64,000 nt of DNA. Source: Isoetes taiwanensis. Its lineage: Eukaryota > Streptophyta > Lycopodiopsida > Isoetales > Isoetaceae. The DNA is taken from assembly GCA_021234155.1 (NCBI GenBank), contig JAJEKV010000140.1, positions 124,001 through 188,000 of the forward strand, given 5' to 3'. The number at the start of each line of letters is the position of its first letter. Position 1 is the first letter of the stretch. Below the pieces are notes generated by a model. That model made no database searches. It had not been told where the DNA came from and saw only the letters and a program-made list of their open reading frames with translations. A program made the translations under genes and the position numbers. Shown in pieces: positions 11,345-22,364 of this stretch.

Positions 11345-12640
11345 ATGCTACTAAACCCAGTGGTATTTTGGAAAAATTGGCAATAACGTTTTTCCAATAA
11401 CCTGAATGCAAATGTGCCCTTCAGATGAATTCTCGAATAGGGCTCGCATGAAAACAGACAAAAGCTCCCGTCGCCTAGGCTTTTCATTCATCTCAACAGT
11501 GTTTCTACAATGGTATAGTGGGTAGCTGCACATCGCAAGCTACCTAAAAAATGAAAAACATAGGGAATATCCAGTTATAACAACTAGACCCCAAATAAAA
11601 TTGTGTGCTACAATTGTTGGCTAGTGTACTTGCCGAGAGCTTATCGCCGGGATTAAAAAACCTCGCCCTTTTGGGTTTTCGAGAAAAACCCTAGCTATAA
11701 AATCTCGACAAGGGGCTTGGACAACGCAAGGTTGCTAAAAGTTCCCACAAAAAAAACCTAGAGAATACCGAAGTCGCTCATCACCCCTGGACCTGCACAT
11801 CACCAACAAAAAAACCAATAGAGAAAAAAAACCTCGAAAAGCGAGGGGCTGGTCACGCGTGCCACGCGACAAAAAACAACATTTACACCTCGAAAGAGCG
11901 AGGGGCTGGTCACGCGTGCCACGTGACAAAAAAATAACATTCACAATAATATATACATTAAGGGAGGGCGGGTGGGAGTCAAGGGAACTGTTGAGAGAGG
12001 AGAAAACGCCGATGAGAAGTCGATGAAGAACCTGCAAGAAATAGCGATCCCCAAACGAACTAGAGCCCCAGAAAATGCATGCAATGCATGCATGCATGGG
12101 AGAATACATGCTCGCCTCTTCGAGAATACCGATCCAATGGCTCGGATCGATGGCATTCTCGAATAGGGCTTGCATGAAAACAGACAAAAGCTCCCGACAA
12201 AAAAAGAACTTCCTTATCAAAACGGGATCAAGGTCGAAGGTTGAAGGATGGCCAAAAAAGAGACAAGATCGGGGAAGAACATGTCACAACATGGAAAGAG
12301 ATACCAAACTGGAAAACCAAGCAGGGAGAAACCAAGATGGGAGAATACATGCTTGCCTCTTCGAGAATACCAATCCGATGGCTCGGATCGATGGCATTGT
12401 AGATTAAGCTGAGATCTTTCCAACAAAGACCACAATCTCAAGTTATGAGATTTTTTATTTCTCAAATTCTGAAGGACTCAAGAGCTTATAACTTGAAATT
12501 TTCATCTCCAATCAAGACGATATTATGCTTGTTAGAAAGATCTCATCTTAATCTGCAATCCGTCTAAAGGGCACATTTGCATTCAGATCTTTAAGAAAAC
12601 GTCATTGCCAATTTTTCCAAAATACCACTGGGTTTAGTGG
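11345..12640. repeat. Inverted-repeat element, ~85-bp arms
   Basis: The left arm (11345-11427) starts ATGCTACTAAACCCAGTGG. It is matched in reverse complement by 12553-12640, with about 90 percent identity over roughly 85 bases, ending in GAATGCAAATGTGCCCTT. The 1.1-kb interior holds further direct repeats (TCGAATAGGGCTYGCATG at about 11433 and 12160; CTCTTCGAGAATACC at about 12117 and 12357) and a GGGTTTTCGAGAAAAACC hairpin near 11671. This could be a fold-back or Mutator-like non-autonomous transposon. I could not define a clean target duplication. A related end fragment lies at about 18375-18440. Confidence 0.6.
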
Positions 12641-12660
12641 CATCAATCTTGTTAATTTGA

Positions 12661-13175
12661 AAATTTCTGGTCTGGAGAAAAACGTTTTTGGACTTTTTTA
12701 TTTTCCTATGGTTGTGGGGCTTTTCGTGGCCGGAAATAAAATCCGATTTGCCAAAAATCGGGATTTCATTTTAATATTGCTCTTTCCAATCAATTTGCCC
12801 CCTTTCAATTTTCGACATGCTTATGCCATGATTACAGGCCAAAAGTCATTTCGCAATCAGAGGCAGAATCCGGATCTCATCACCAAGATTGCTAAATAGA
12901 ATTTTGATTAGTCCAATCTTTCTGCTTGCTAACATGGACGAAAGATCTAATATGGCTACGCAGACCATATGCCCTTGGCTTGGACGATGAAATATCTAGG
13001 AATGTGGTTTTAAGTGGAGTTGGGATCGGTTTTACAGTTTTGGAACATGAAAAGATGTTGGTAACCGATTCTAAACCCTATATGCTCAAGTATTAGCTGT
13101 ATGTTTTCATTTTTGTATTCCTTATTGGTTTTAATCTTGCAATTTACTTCTGTTCTTGCTCTTTTGTGCTCTATA
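12661..13175. other. Intergenic, nothing recognised
   Basis: AT-rich sequence. The open frame at 12657-12899 shows no domain and overlaps repeat-derived sequence, so it is not called. Confidence 0.5.
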
Positions 13176-13852
13176 TTTTTTTTTTGAAGAACGTGTTTTA
13201 CTTCATATTATACACTCAAAATATTACAAAGTACTTCCAGAAGTAAGAAATGTCCCTGAAGCATCAATCACTTTTAGATGATCACTCCATATTGGAATTT
13301 TAATACGATCAGACCAATTGGAGATCTGAAAGCAATTATACAACTTCTTACGAATTTCTTGAAGCACCACCTGAGAAGAAATACACTTATCATAAAAGAC
13401 CTTTCTTCGCCTTCGCTTCCATACACTCCATATTAGCCAAGACTTTGCCATGTGAAATGCAATTCTTTTAGAAGCAGTCCACTGATTTGGATAAATACCC
13501 AAAAGAAAGTGCTGACTATCCAAAGATACTCCAAAAAGAGAATGCAGCCAGGACCTAAGACTACTCAGCTCTGCACACAAATATAAACAGTGCTCCAATG
13601 TTTCAATGCACCGCTCACACATTGGGCAAAGTGGGCTTACTCCCGGCTTAAAGCGAGAACCATCTCATTAACTCTCAAAGAGCAATGAATCACCTGCCAA
13701 AGTAGAACATTTACCTTTGGAGGATTATATTTAGACCAAACAAGGTTCCAGATGGATTGCCATTGAGAAGGCAAAGTCTGTAAGTGCCATTTTCGAGAAG
13801 GTGATAAAGTACTTGAGGAAGTAAGCAATCTGTAGCATGAACAACAAATCAA
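13176..13852 (-). mobile_element. L1-type LINE 3' end (ORF2 C-terminus)
   Basis: On the minus strand the segment encodes the C-terminal zf-RVT type region of a plant L1-like ORF2. It has a WSKYNPPKVNVLLWQV stretch (about 13690-13740) and a Cys-rich motif PMCERCIETLEHCLYLC (about 13575-13625), then about 110 residues to a stop at 13224. An oligo-A tail on the element strand (T-run 13176-13185) follows the 3' UTR. One frame change separates the two open pieces near 13630. Reverse transcriptase and endonuclease are absent, so this is a 5'-truncated dead copy. Confidence 0.75.
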
Positions 13853-13932
13853 ATCAAATCAATGTTTTCTTCATTCTTTGCATGCTGTTTCCATAAATTT
13901 ACAATTTTGAAGTTTTGTGTTAAGGTTGTTTT

Positions 13933-14584
13933 GCCCTTGCTGAAGAAGCTTATGGTGTGGAGCATGCATGGAAGATTGGAATTGCTTCAGGTAAGAGCCT
14001 GCTCTGGACAACTTGAAGACATTTATTTCTAGGTGTTTTATTGTCTTTTCTGTTTGATTACTCTATTCTCTTTTGCATGCTGGTTAGAAGAGGATACCAC
14101 TACAAAAATGCCTTCTTTCATACCGAGCTCTTTCTCCTCTCGAAGTTCCTATTCTGGTTTACCTCCTCAACCTTCTTATTTGTTTTGCTCAAAACAGCCA
14201 AGATTAGAGGTATAATGCTAATGTGGATCACTACAAAGAGGAGGTGGCATTGGTCACTTTGCTGATAAGAGTGTCATTTTTTAGCTTTGCTGGTGAAGGA
14301 ATCCAAAATGAATCTCACTCCAAGCTACATGTATAGATACACATAAGAAATCCCATTTTGGACATCCATCAACCATTTAACACTCACTAATTTATATTTG
14401 AAGGATGCAAATTAGAGCACAATAGCCAATGTTATCCTGGATATAGCGAAGTCTATAAAAGATACTCCTAAAGTTTCTAATTTAAATGTGTATGACTAGA
14501 TTATATTCTTAATGTTCCAATCTGTACGACAGATATGGCAGACTGAGATGCATCATGAAGTCCAAAGGATTGAATGGGTTATTG
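13933..14584 (+). other. Unidentified exon-like blocks
   Basis: Three short open blocks are bounded by plausible splice signals. 13933-13990 reads ALAEEAYGVEHAWKIGIAS and ends at a GTAAGA donor. 14041-14225 contains KNAFFHTELFLLSKFLF and is hydrophobic. 14533-14584 follows an ACAG acceptor, reads IWQTEMHHEVQRIEWVI and ends at GTAAAG. They could be exons of a gene or of a captured fragment. I do not recognise the family, and the blocks have not been shown to share a phase. Confidence 0.3.
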
Positions 14585-16406
14585 GTAAAGTCCTTTTTCT
14601 TGCTTCTTAAGCTAGACTTAGGCGTATAGTTGTACGACTGCTTTTGACAAGGGTTGAGTACTCTTTCTGGTATGATGTAATGCCCAAAACCTTTTTACGA
14701 AAGCTGCCTCAGAGTTGCTATAGAGTGTGGACCATATAAAATATAGGTTGGAAGGTCATCATATGGTTCGACATTCTAAATACATTTTCTAAAGTAAAAA
14801 GTTTAGCAGAACATATTATTCAATTGTCGTTTTCGCATTGGGTATATTGTTTGCCCTTGAAGGTGTTTGGAGCAGGCCTGCAAATCACAAAATTGTACGT
14901 CGAAAACCTTCCATATAGACTGTTCTGCTCATATTTCATCTGTAAGGGATTCTTAACTTAATTGTATCTAGCAGGTTACAAAAGCGTCCACTGATTTTCT
15001 GCTCCTGCCTTGCTTCATTTCATAACCTTGGGATATGAATTGAGGCTTATATTATCATCATTTCTATCAAGCAAGTAGATTGTTGTGGGGAATTTGGATC
15101 TTACACAATTTTACCATTGCGAGAGGCAAAGCTTTGGAAGCAAAACATCAAAGGGTTGTATTCTTTCTTTTTGAAATTTTAGAATACAATCTGCTCAGCT
15201 TATTTTGCAAGCATTAACAAGGCTCCTTTTTGTTTTTAAGGCTGCATAGTGTAAAACTAGAACTCTTCATGTGTAATGTGAAGCACCTGTTTATGATCGC
15301 ATAAAATCTGGAGTGGAAAAGGTTTCAATTTTATGTACTTATCACTCTGCTTTTAAAAAATAAAGGTGTAGACCTAAACTTGGGCAGATAAAATACATGT
15401 TCTATAGATTCCTCCAGCAAACTGAACATTTGACATCTCTCATTCACCTCATTTCCTTTTGCAATTAATATTTTCTTATTGTTAGTGAATAAAATGGCAT
15501 TATTGCGAATTCATAACAGCAATGTTTCAATACTGAATGGTTATAATGAAGGTACGAAGCATTGACTCCAGACTGTAGTATTATTGCCTACTTCTAGATG
15601 TACTGTAAAAGATATTATTGGGTTCAAGCTATACTATTCTTCTAACCTATATTAAGAAGCAAAGCTTTAAATCTTCTACCAATCAAATGACGTCTGCTTT
15701 AGTTTCTAAGTAATAAATTTTTAGCTATAGTCTGCATGAGTATGGATACCTTGGAATGCTTGATCATATTTCTTTTGCTTTCGTGCTTTATGTGATACCA
15801 GGAATATCACTTGCTTTGACGTTCTATTGCATGCATTGGAGCAGGTGTTCAATATTAGGTAATAATTTTGTTTCTCTATGTAATTTGAGTTTATCTTAGT
15901 TAGAAACATTGGAGTTCACTTGGGAGTTCATTCTTCAATGGTCTCGACACTAAGTGTCTATTCAATACAATCTGAATGTTATTGTTCCATTTCATCTTAA
16001 TGTATGTGGCTATCTTTCTCTGCATGTGTTTGTTTTGAAGTATGTTTCTTTTTGTGAATGTGTTTTTCCGAGACGATATTTTGTTATTTTGCTTTATTGG
16101 ATCTTTTGTTGTTTATTCTTCATGATATTTCTCCTTTAGATGTTCCTGCACAACATAGTGTCACCATGTTTTATGTTCTATTTTATATTTTCCCATAAAT
16201 CTCTACTATTCAAGATGATCCCTAAGACAATCTATATGGTATTTAATTTAAAATGCCTTTAACAAGTTCGAAGCATCCATTATGCTTGGGATTTCTGATC
16301 TTGCAATATGGTCTGCCATTTCAATTCTTTGAAAAATGTCAGTATTCCTAAACTAGCTCTTACTGCCCCAACATTGCAGGTTGCATTTACAGTGAACAAA
16401 TCTAGG
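14585..16406. other. Intergenic, no gene recognised
   Basis: AT-rich sequence with no recognisable domain on either strand and no strong repeat. Confidence 0.5.
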
Positions 16407-16740
16407 AGCGCATATTGCTCCACTATCAGAAAGTGCACAATTAAAAGAAAGATGCAAAGATTGCATTTACAGGTGAACAATCTACAAGTAGAATGTAGAA
16501 TTCAACATTCTCTATATAGAGTTTTCTTATATAGAGTTTTCTTAGCATCATTCTTGATATCTTTGCATGAGGGTCTAGGAGCACATATTGCACCACGATC
16601 AGGGAGTGCACAATTAAAAGACGAAGATGTGTGGATTGCATTTAGAGGTGCAATAATGTAGAAGCAAGAATGCAGTTAAAAATTGAGCATATAAAGTGAT
16701 CTTATCATATGTATGTTCTTCATTGCTTCATTCTTAATAT
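16407..16740. repeat. ~173-bp tandem duplication
   Basis: The two copies start GCGCATATTGCTCCACTATC (16407) and GCACATATTGCACCACGATC (16580). Both contain GTGCACAATTAAAAGA and GATTGCATTTA. They are diverged. The open frames that cross them on both strands are repeat artefacts. Confidence 0.7.
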
Positions 16741-17188
16741 GTTTACATTAAACTTAGCAACACACTAAGCATGATAAAGTGACGATGCCTGTTCTTGCCC
16801 TTTAGTGTTTCTTGGTTGCATATGCTCTGTCATTTATGAAGTACATCATAAGAGTGGTCTTTGTTGGTCTTTATTAATGTCCATAGAAGACCACATTGCA
16901 TTAGGTTGATGGGGGAATATGATAATATAGGAATCTCCAGTCCACGAAAAAGTATGGTAAGAACAATACGCTGTCCTTTTTGTTGATCACGTTCTAACAA
17001 GGCTCTAGAACGGGGATGAAGAACTAGGTAAGAATTTTGAACACTACACTTGGCTGGCTATAAATAGACTCGAAGATGCATGACTCAAAGCAAAGAGTGT
17101 ACATTAATCTTTTAAGGCTGGTAAAATGGCTTAATCAAAATTACAGTGTGATACTGCCTAATCGTCACCCCTTTTTTAATACTTTTCA

Positions 17189-17265
17189 TTTTTTTTTTTG
17201 AAGAACTGTGTCATCAATATATTAAAAGAATAGTAATGTTACAAAGCAATCCACTTGGAATACAC
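17189..17265 (-). mobile_element. Severely truncated L1-type LINE 3' tail
   Basis: A T-run (17189-17199) is followed by GAAGAACTGTGTCATCA and a sequence resembling the 3' UTR of the LINE at 13176 (GAAGAACGTGTTTTACTTCA, then TTACAAAG). Only about 75 bases remain. Confidence 0.5.
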
Positions 17266-17287
17266 TTTATGTTTCAAATGGTTTGCT

Positions 17288-17985
17288 AAGTAAAGTCACA
17301 CTGCAGATGGTCCAACAGAAGTTAATAATGCATAATCATAATGTTCTATATTATGCTGTATGTGAAAACCTCCTCAATTATTATGTTAGTTTTGTAAGAA
17401 CATCCCGGCAAACGCCAAGATTTGAAAATGTTGTGCTAATGTATTACAAGGCATACAATGCACATTAAAGTGAACATCACAATAAAGTGGGGGTTATGCT
17501 CTATCTGAAAACCTCCTCAATTAGTGTGTTGGTTTTGTAAAGCTATGGTGAACTCGAGCATGGCCAACGTTTGCAAAAGTCTGTGTTAATGTGTAAAAAA
17601 GCGCATAGCAACTCTTTACAAAAGAACAGGTAACCATACAAGTCCATTGACTTTTTGTTGAAACTTACCACGTGTTATGGTAAAGATAGATAGATAGTAT
17701 TTTAACGTCACGCCACTAGGCAGCATCCAACTGGACATGTGAAAGGAGTCACATTGCAGATGGTCCAATAGAAGTTAATACTGTATAATCATAATGTTCT
17801 ATATTTATGCTGTATGTGAAAACCTCCTCAATTACTACTGAAGCTGACGCCAAGATTTGAAAATGTTGTGCTAATGTGTTAAAAGGCATACAATGCACAT
17901 TTAAGTGAACATCACAATAAAGTGGTGGTTACACTCTATCTGAAAAACCTCCCCAATTAGTGTGTTGGTTTTGTAAATCGATGGT
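17288..17985. repeat. Direct ~250-bp repeats flanking a LINE-like end
   Basis: Copies at 17288-17545 and 17745-17985 share the order CAGATGGTCCAA, TGTATGTGAAAACCTCCTCAA, CGCCAAGATTTGAAAATG and AACATCACAATAAAGTGG. Each copy also holds an internal repeat of AAAACCTCCTCAATTA. Between them, 17684-17711 reads (minus strand) GTGACGTTAAAATACTATCTATC. This resembles the LINE 3' signature GACGTTAAAATA plus a TATC microsatellite tail. Confidence 0.7.
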
Positions 17986-18824
17986 ACATGCCAAATAAAA
18001 ATAACCTACATAGGAACTACTTTACATACCAAACAAGTCACAATGGGTTCACTATGACTGTTGTAAAAAATATATATGCCACTTTTATAGCATGTTGAAG
18101 ATGCGATTGTCATTTTACAATGAAGGATATTGTTGGATCTTTAACTCTGATGCATGGATTCAAATGCCATGAAGAAAATAGAGTGGTTGAATCTTAATAG
18201 TTGCAATTGTTTGACCTTTCGATAGTTGTAAATGTAACATCCAACTTGGACAATAACTTAAAAAGAGCCTGACGATCCTACATACTACATATGTTCCTAA
18301 ATCCTACATCTTATTCATATAATTCTACAATATAATTCTACAATAAAATTGAAGTTACACCCGACACCATAACTAGTTTTAGTAATTTTGGCAAACTTTA
18401 ATGGTATTTTGGTAATTTTCCCTTAAATTAAGTTAAAACAATAAGTTTAGGATTTTTCTCCCGTTTGCACAGGAGGGGCATCAGAACATAGAACATGACA
18501 CATGCCCACTTGCTTGTTTGTGGGATAAAGGGTTCCAAGTAAGTAAGCCTATGGTTGATCCGTTGGTATCATAAAAGGATTGAAATTAGAATTTCCATGT
18601 ACAAGAATGGGTCATCCGCTTGGACGGATTTGGGCTGCTCGAATGGTTACGACAATATCCAAACAGTATCATATTTGAAACAAAGGTAATGGCTGGACAT
18701 GCCGTAGAATTTAGAATTTACGAATGCGAAAGAAGCTGGAAACTCTTGATAGCTTCTTGACATTGCTTTAATCTTTCTATTACCTTTTGACATATATCTG
18801 GAATGTTGCTTCAGAGCAGTATAA
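17986..18824. other. PPR upstream region, with a TE end fragment
   Basis: The segment 18375-18440 matches, in reverse complement, bases 11290-11340 (TTACCAAAATACCATTAAAG), so a dispersed repeat fragment lies here. A GTAATGG donor at 18685 and a TTGCTTCAG acceptor ending at 18814 could mark an intron in the 5' region of the PPR gene. The in-frame TAA at 18822 argues against direct use of that acceptor. Confidence 0.4.
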
Positions 18825-21110
18825 GAGAGAGTTTGTATAGCCCAAAGGCCAAATCAAATACCTAGTGATTACAGTAGTGATTTAGTAAAACTCAGAGACT
18901 GTATAGATGAGAATTTACTGAAAGTCGACAAACTTTCTGCGGAAAGATCGACAGAAGCACTAAATCTCTTTACACAGTTAACCCAAAATGAACTGAAAAA
19001 CAGACTAAACTCTAATACTATTGCATCCCTTTTAAGTGCTTGTGTTCACCTGAGACTTTTGACTGAGGGAAAGCGTATTCATGCCTACATTATCACCAGC
19101 TCATTTAGACCAAATATTTTTCTAAGCAATGTTATTTTGAACATGTATATGAAATGTGACACGGTAGAAAATGCTCGCCTCGTCTTTGATGGAATGCCGT
19201 TACGGAATGTCTGCACGTGGACCATACTGATTACAGGTTATTGCCAATATGGGGAAGGAAATGAAGCTCTCAATCTCTTTAGGCAAATGAAATTAGATGG
19301 AAAGCTTCCTAATAAAGTTACTTTTGTAAACATTATCTGTGCATGTGGGAATCTTTGTTCTATGGGGCAGGGAAAGCTCATGCATGCTAATGCCTCCAGA
19401 CTTGGATATGAATTGGACGTTGTTGTAGGCAGTGTGCTTATTGACATGTATTTTAAGTGTGGTAACATTGATGATGCGTGCAAGCTTTTCAACACCGTGC
19501 ATGTTAGAGATGTTGTATCGTGGAATACAATGATTTCTGGTTGTGTTCAGCATGGGTACCATAAAGAAGCTCTTAGGTGCTTTGAATGGATGCAAAATGA
19601 AAGAGTAAAATTGAACAAGGTTGTATATTTGTGCATTGTTGGTGCTTGTGCATATAGTGCAGCATATGAATATGGCAAGAAGGTTCATGCCGAAATGGTG
19701 AGGGCTGGGGTTCAATTTGATTTATTTGTTGGAAATGCACTTCTGAACATGTACACCAAATGCATAAGTATGACAAGTGCTTGCCAACTCTTTAACAGGA
19801 TGCCTGTGCATGACAATGTCTCATGGAACACAATCATTGGAGGATATGCTGAACAGTGGCATGGTAACAATGAACGTTTGTGCCTGTTCAATACTATGAA
19901 GAAAAGTGGCACTAATCCAGATGGATTTACCTTTGTCAGGATCATAGGTATGTGTGTCAGCTTGATGGCCTTGAACCACGTTCATGCTCATGTCATTAAA
20001 TCTGGATATGGAAGTAATACTTATGTTAGCAATGTTCTTATTGACCTCTATGGAAAACATGGAGACGTGGAAGCAAGCTGCCAGGTATTTAACAGGATGC
20101 TTACAAGGGATGTTGTATCCTGGAGCAGTATGCTTGGAGTTTATTCCCTTCACGGGTTTTATGAGAAAGCATTAACGCTTTATAGACACTTGAAGAATGA
20201 AGGTGTGGAACCAGATGATGTTACGTTTATCAATATTCTCAATGTCTGTGCATCTCTTCAAGCGCTAAAAATTGGTAAGCAGATCCATGTTGAAGTTCAA
20301 GAAGCTGGATATGAACTTGTTCCTTTTGTTTATAATACAATTATTGACATGTATGCCAAATGTGGAAGACTAAAGGATGCCCATAAAATGTTTGACAGGA
20401 TATCAGCACGAGATGCTGGTTTATGGAATGTGATAATTGCAGGCTATTCTCAGAATGGCAATGACAGCGAGGCCTTAAAACAGTTTGAACGGATGGAATT
20501 GGAAGGTGTTAAGCCTGATTCTCTAACACTTGTCAGTGTTCTGAGTGCCTGCGGAAATCTGGGATACTTGGAAAGGGGGAAAAAAATTCACATTATGATC
20601 CTAGAAGCAGGATATGAACAAGATGGCTTTGTCGTCAATGCCCTTTCTGCCATGTACGCCAAATGTGGATGTCTACAAGATGCTGAGCAAGTATTCTGCA
20701 GCACAGCACACCATTCTCTGGCTTCATGGAATACAATAATGGTGGCCTATAGCCAGTATGCTCACTATGAAAGTGTTGTCAATATTGTTCGTAAACTGCT
20801 GCGGGATGGGGTACTACCAAATTCTCTGACATTTGGTCCTATTTTAGGGTCATGTAGTAATGCATGTTTAATAGATGAAAGCTGGCACTATTTTTGTTTG
20901 ATGAGTTTAGAATATGGCATTAGGCAAACAGGACATCATTTCTCATGCCTTGTTGACCTTCTTGGACATTTGGGATGGTTAGATGAAGCAGAAGAAGTAA
21001 TCACTGCAATGCCATTTCCAGGATGTTTTGTAGTCTGGACAACACTCCTTGGTGCCTCTACAATACATGGTGATGTAGGGAGAGCAGTTCGCAGTATAGA
21101 ACAATTTTGA
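18825..21110 (+). CDS. PLS-class pentatricopeptide repeat protein (partial)
   Basis: PLS-class PPR proteins bind organelle RNA one base per repeat and usually specify C-to-U (in ferns also U-to-C) editing sites. The frame is open from just after a TAA at 18822 to TGA at 21108. About 20 consecutive repeats in L-S-P order are visible, for example VVSWNTMISG (P), VTFVNIICACG (L) and VFDGMPLRN (end of S). They finish with an L2/S2 pair (LTFGPILGSC; HHFSCLVDLLGHLGWLDEAE) and the start of an E1 motif (VVWTTLLGASTIHGDVGRA). There is no in-frame ATG before 19143, although repeat homology clearly begins about 50 codons upstream. So either an upstream exon supplies the start and transit peptide or the start is lost. 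The frame stops inside E1, without E2, E+ or DYW. A frame shift right at the stop would extend homology only a little. It may be a truncated pseudogene, or a PLS protein relying on a DYW partner in trans. The PPR identity is certain. Confidence 0.9.
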   Translation, partial: ERVCIAQRPNQIPSDYSSDLVKLRDCIDENLLKVDKLSAERSTEALNLFTQLTQNELKNRLNSNTIASLLSACVHLRLLTEGKRIHAYIITSSFRPNIFLSNVILNMYMKCDTVENARLVFDGMPLRNVCTWTILITGYCQYGEGNEALNLFRQMKLDGKLPNKVTFVNIICACGNLCSMGQGKLMHANASRLGYELDVVVGSVLIDMYFKCGNIDDACKLFNTVHVRDVVSWNTMISGCVQHGYHKEALRCFEWMQNERVKLNKVVYLCIVGACAYSAAYEYGKKVHAEMVRAGVQFDLFVGNALLNMYTKCISMTSACQLFNRMPVHDNVSWNTIIGGYAEQWHGNNERLCLFNTMKKSGTNPDGFTFVRIIGMCVSLMALNHVHAHVIKSGYGSNTYVSNVLIDLYGKHGDVEASCQVFNRMLTRDVVSWSSMLGVYSLHGFYEKALTLYRHLKNEGVEPDDVTFINILNVCASLQALKIGKQIHVEVQEAGYELVPFVYNTIIDMYAKCGRLKDAHKMFDRISARDAGLWNVIIAGYSQNGNDSEALKQFERMELEGVKPDSLTLVSVLSACGNLGYLERGKKIHIMILEAGYEQDGFVVNALSAMYAKCGCLQDAEQVFCSTAHHSLASWNTIMVAYSQYAHYESVVNIVRKLLRDGVLPNSLTFGPILGSCSNACLIDESWHYFCLMSLEYGIRQTGHHFSCLVDLLGHLGWLDEAEEVITAMPFPGCFVVWTTLLGASTIHGDVGRAVRSIEQF

Positions 21111-22364
21111 ATGATGACATAGTGATGAAATCTACTCTGTCCTAATGCGTTTGTATGGAAACATTTGATATTAGCCTTCAACCAAAATGCTTTCTAAGAG
21201 ATGCCATCATAACTCTTTCATGGTGGTTTGCAAGAATGTTGCAGGTTGTTTTGGTCAACAAGGATGTTTCCCATGTAATGGGAAAATTTTCCATAGATTC
21301 TTAAACCCGAATCACGTTTTCACAGGTTGTGCTGCACAAAGAAGCATCAATTATGGTTGGTAATTTTGTTTGCTAAGGCCGGGGGTGCGTGCTACACAGA
21401 AGAGTTGGCTTATTTCAAGGGATTACTGGTTTTTGTTTCCATGAAGAAGGGACTGAAGGAGCAGAATCGGACATGCGAAAGTCAGGGATGTGGAGAAAGA
21501 GATACTGCTTGGGTCTATGGGACTAATTCATACAAATGTTATCTAATAGCTAGGGGCAAGTGAAAGTGCCACATAAAAACATGATATGAGAACCTTCTGA
21601 TAGAAAACCGAGATCTAGCTTCTAGGCCTGTCTCGATCTTAAGCTTGTGGACAGAACATAATCATCTTCAGAAGATTTATTGGACCATGTCTTGTCTAGG
21701 TTACATAAAGTGGATCTGGATCATTTAGACGAAGCTTTTTGGTCTCCAACTCATGAACTTTTTCATTTGATGGATATAAATGTGAAGCTGTTGAGATGCT
21801 TCTGCAGCTCAACCCTGGGTGAAACATTGGATGGCGGAGCATAAAGCAAGAAGATTGGTCAGAAACTTTAGAAGACAAGCGCGATTGTGTCCACTGGAAG
21901 GTACTCCAAAAGCTGGTAGAAACGTACTCATGGTTTTTCTCTTGGACCGTAGAAGAACGTTCTATTTGCGTATCATATCTTGTTGGATATCAAAAGGTTA
22001 CGAGTCCATAAACTCTTATTTTTGGTTATGCTAAGTTTGCCCCTTAATTTGTGCCTTGTTAAACGGTTCCTGATTTACTCTAGTTGCTAAATCTAAGGCT
22101 TATGTTGAGCCTAGAAATGCTTTGTTGAAGCATATAAAATGACCTGAAGATCATTGGATCAATCAAGCTTTTGGATGCAAAGTTTCTCCCTTGATCAATT
22201 CTTCAGTATTTGTGTTCTGTTTTTGTTTGAATATCAATAGGTTACGGGCCCACACATGCTTTAGACATCCGTTGCTGCTTCATTAAAGTCTGTGTTTAAC
22301 TCTGAAGCTCAGATATGGAGGATCAAGATATGGAGGATCAGACCGGACCCCTTTCTGCCTTCGA
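21111..22364. other. Downstream of PPR, no clear gene
   Basis: No recognisable domain. A short open frame at 21327-21563 could be decayed continuation of the PPR C-terminus, but I see no DYW motifs (CHD, HSE, DYW). The rest is AT-rich and unassigned. Confidence 0.4.

Noticed and set aside
11735-12407. Overlapping long open frames on both strands (161 and 110 codons)
   Set aside because: They run through repeated, palindromic sequence within the inverted-repeat element. Translations are low-complexity copies of the repeat with no domain.
18541-18580. Primer-binding site (GTTGGTATCATA) of an LTR retrotransposon
   Set aside because: The match to the initiator-Met primer site is short and no LTR end, polypurine tract or gag-pol lies nearby.
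19238-20175. Several open frames opposite or shifted within the PPR gene
   Set aside because: They are frame shadows of the strongly supported PPR frame and show no domains of their own.
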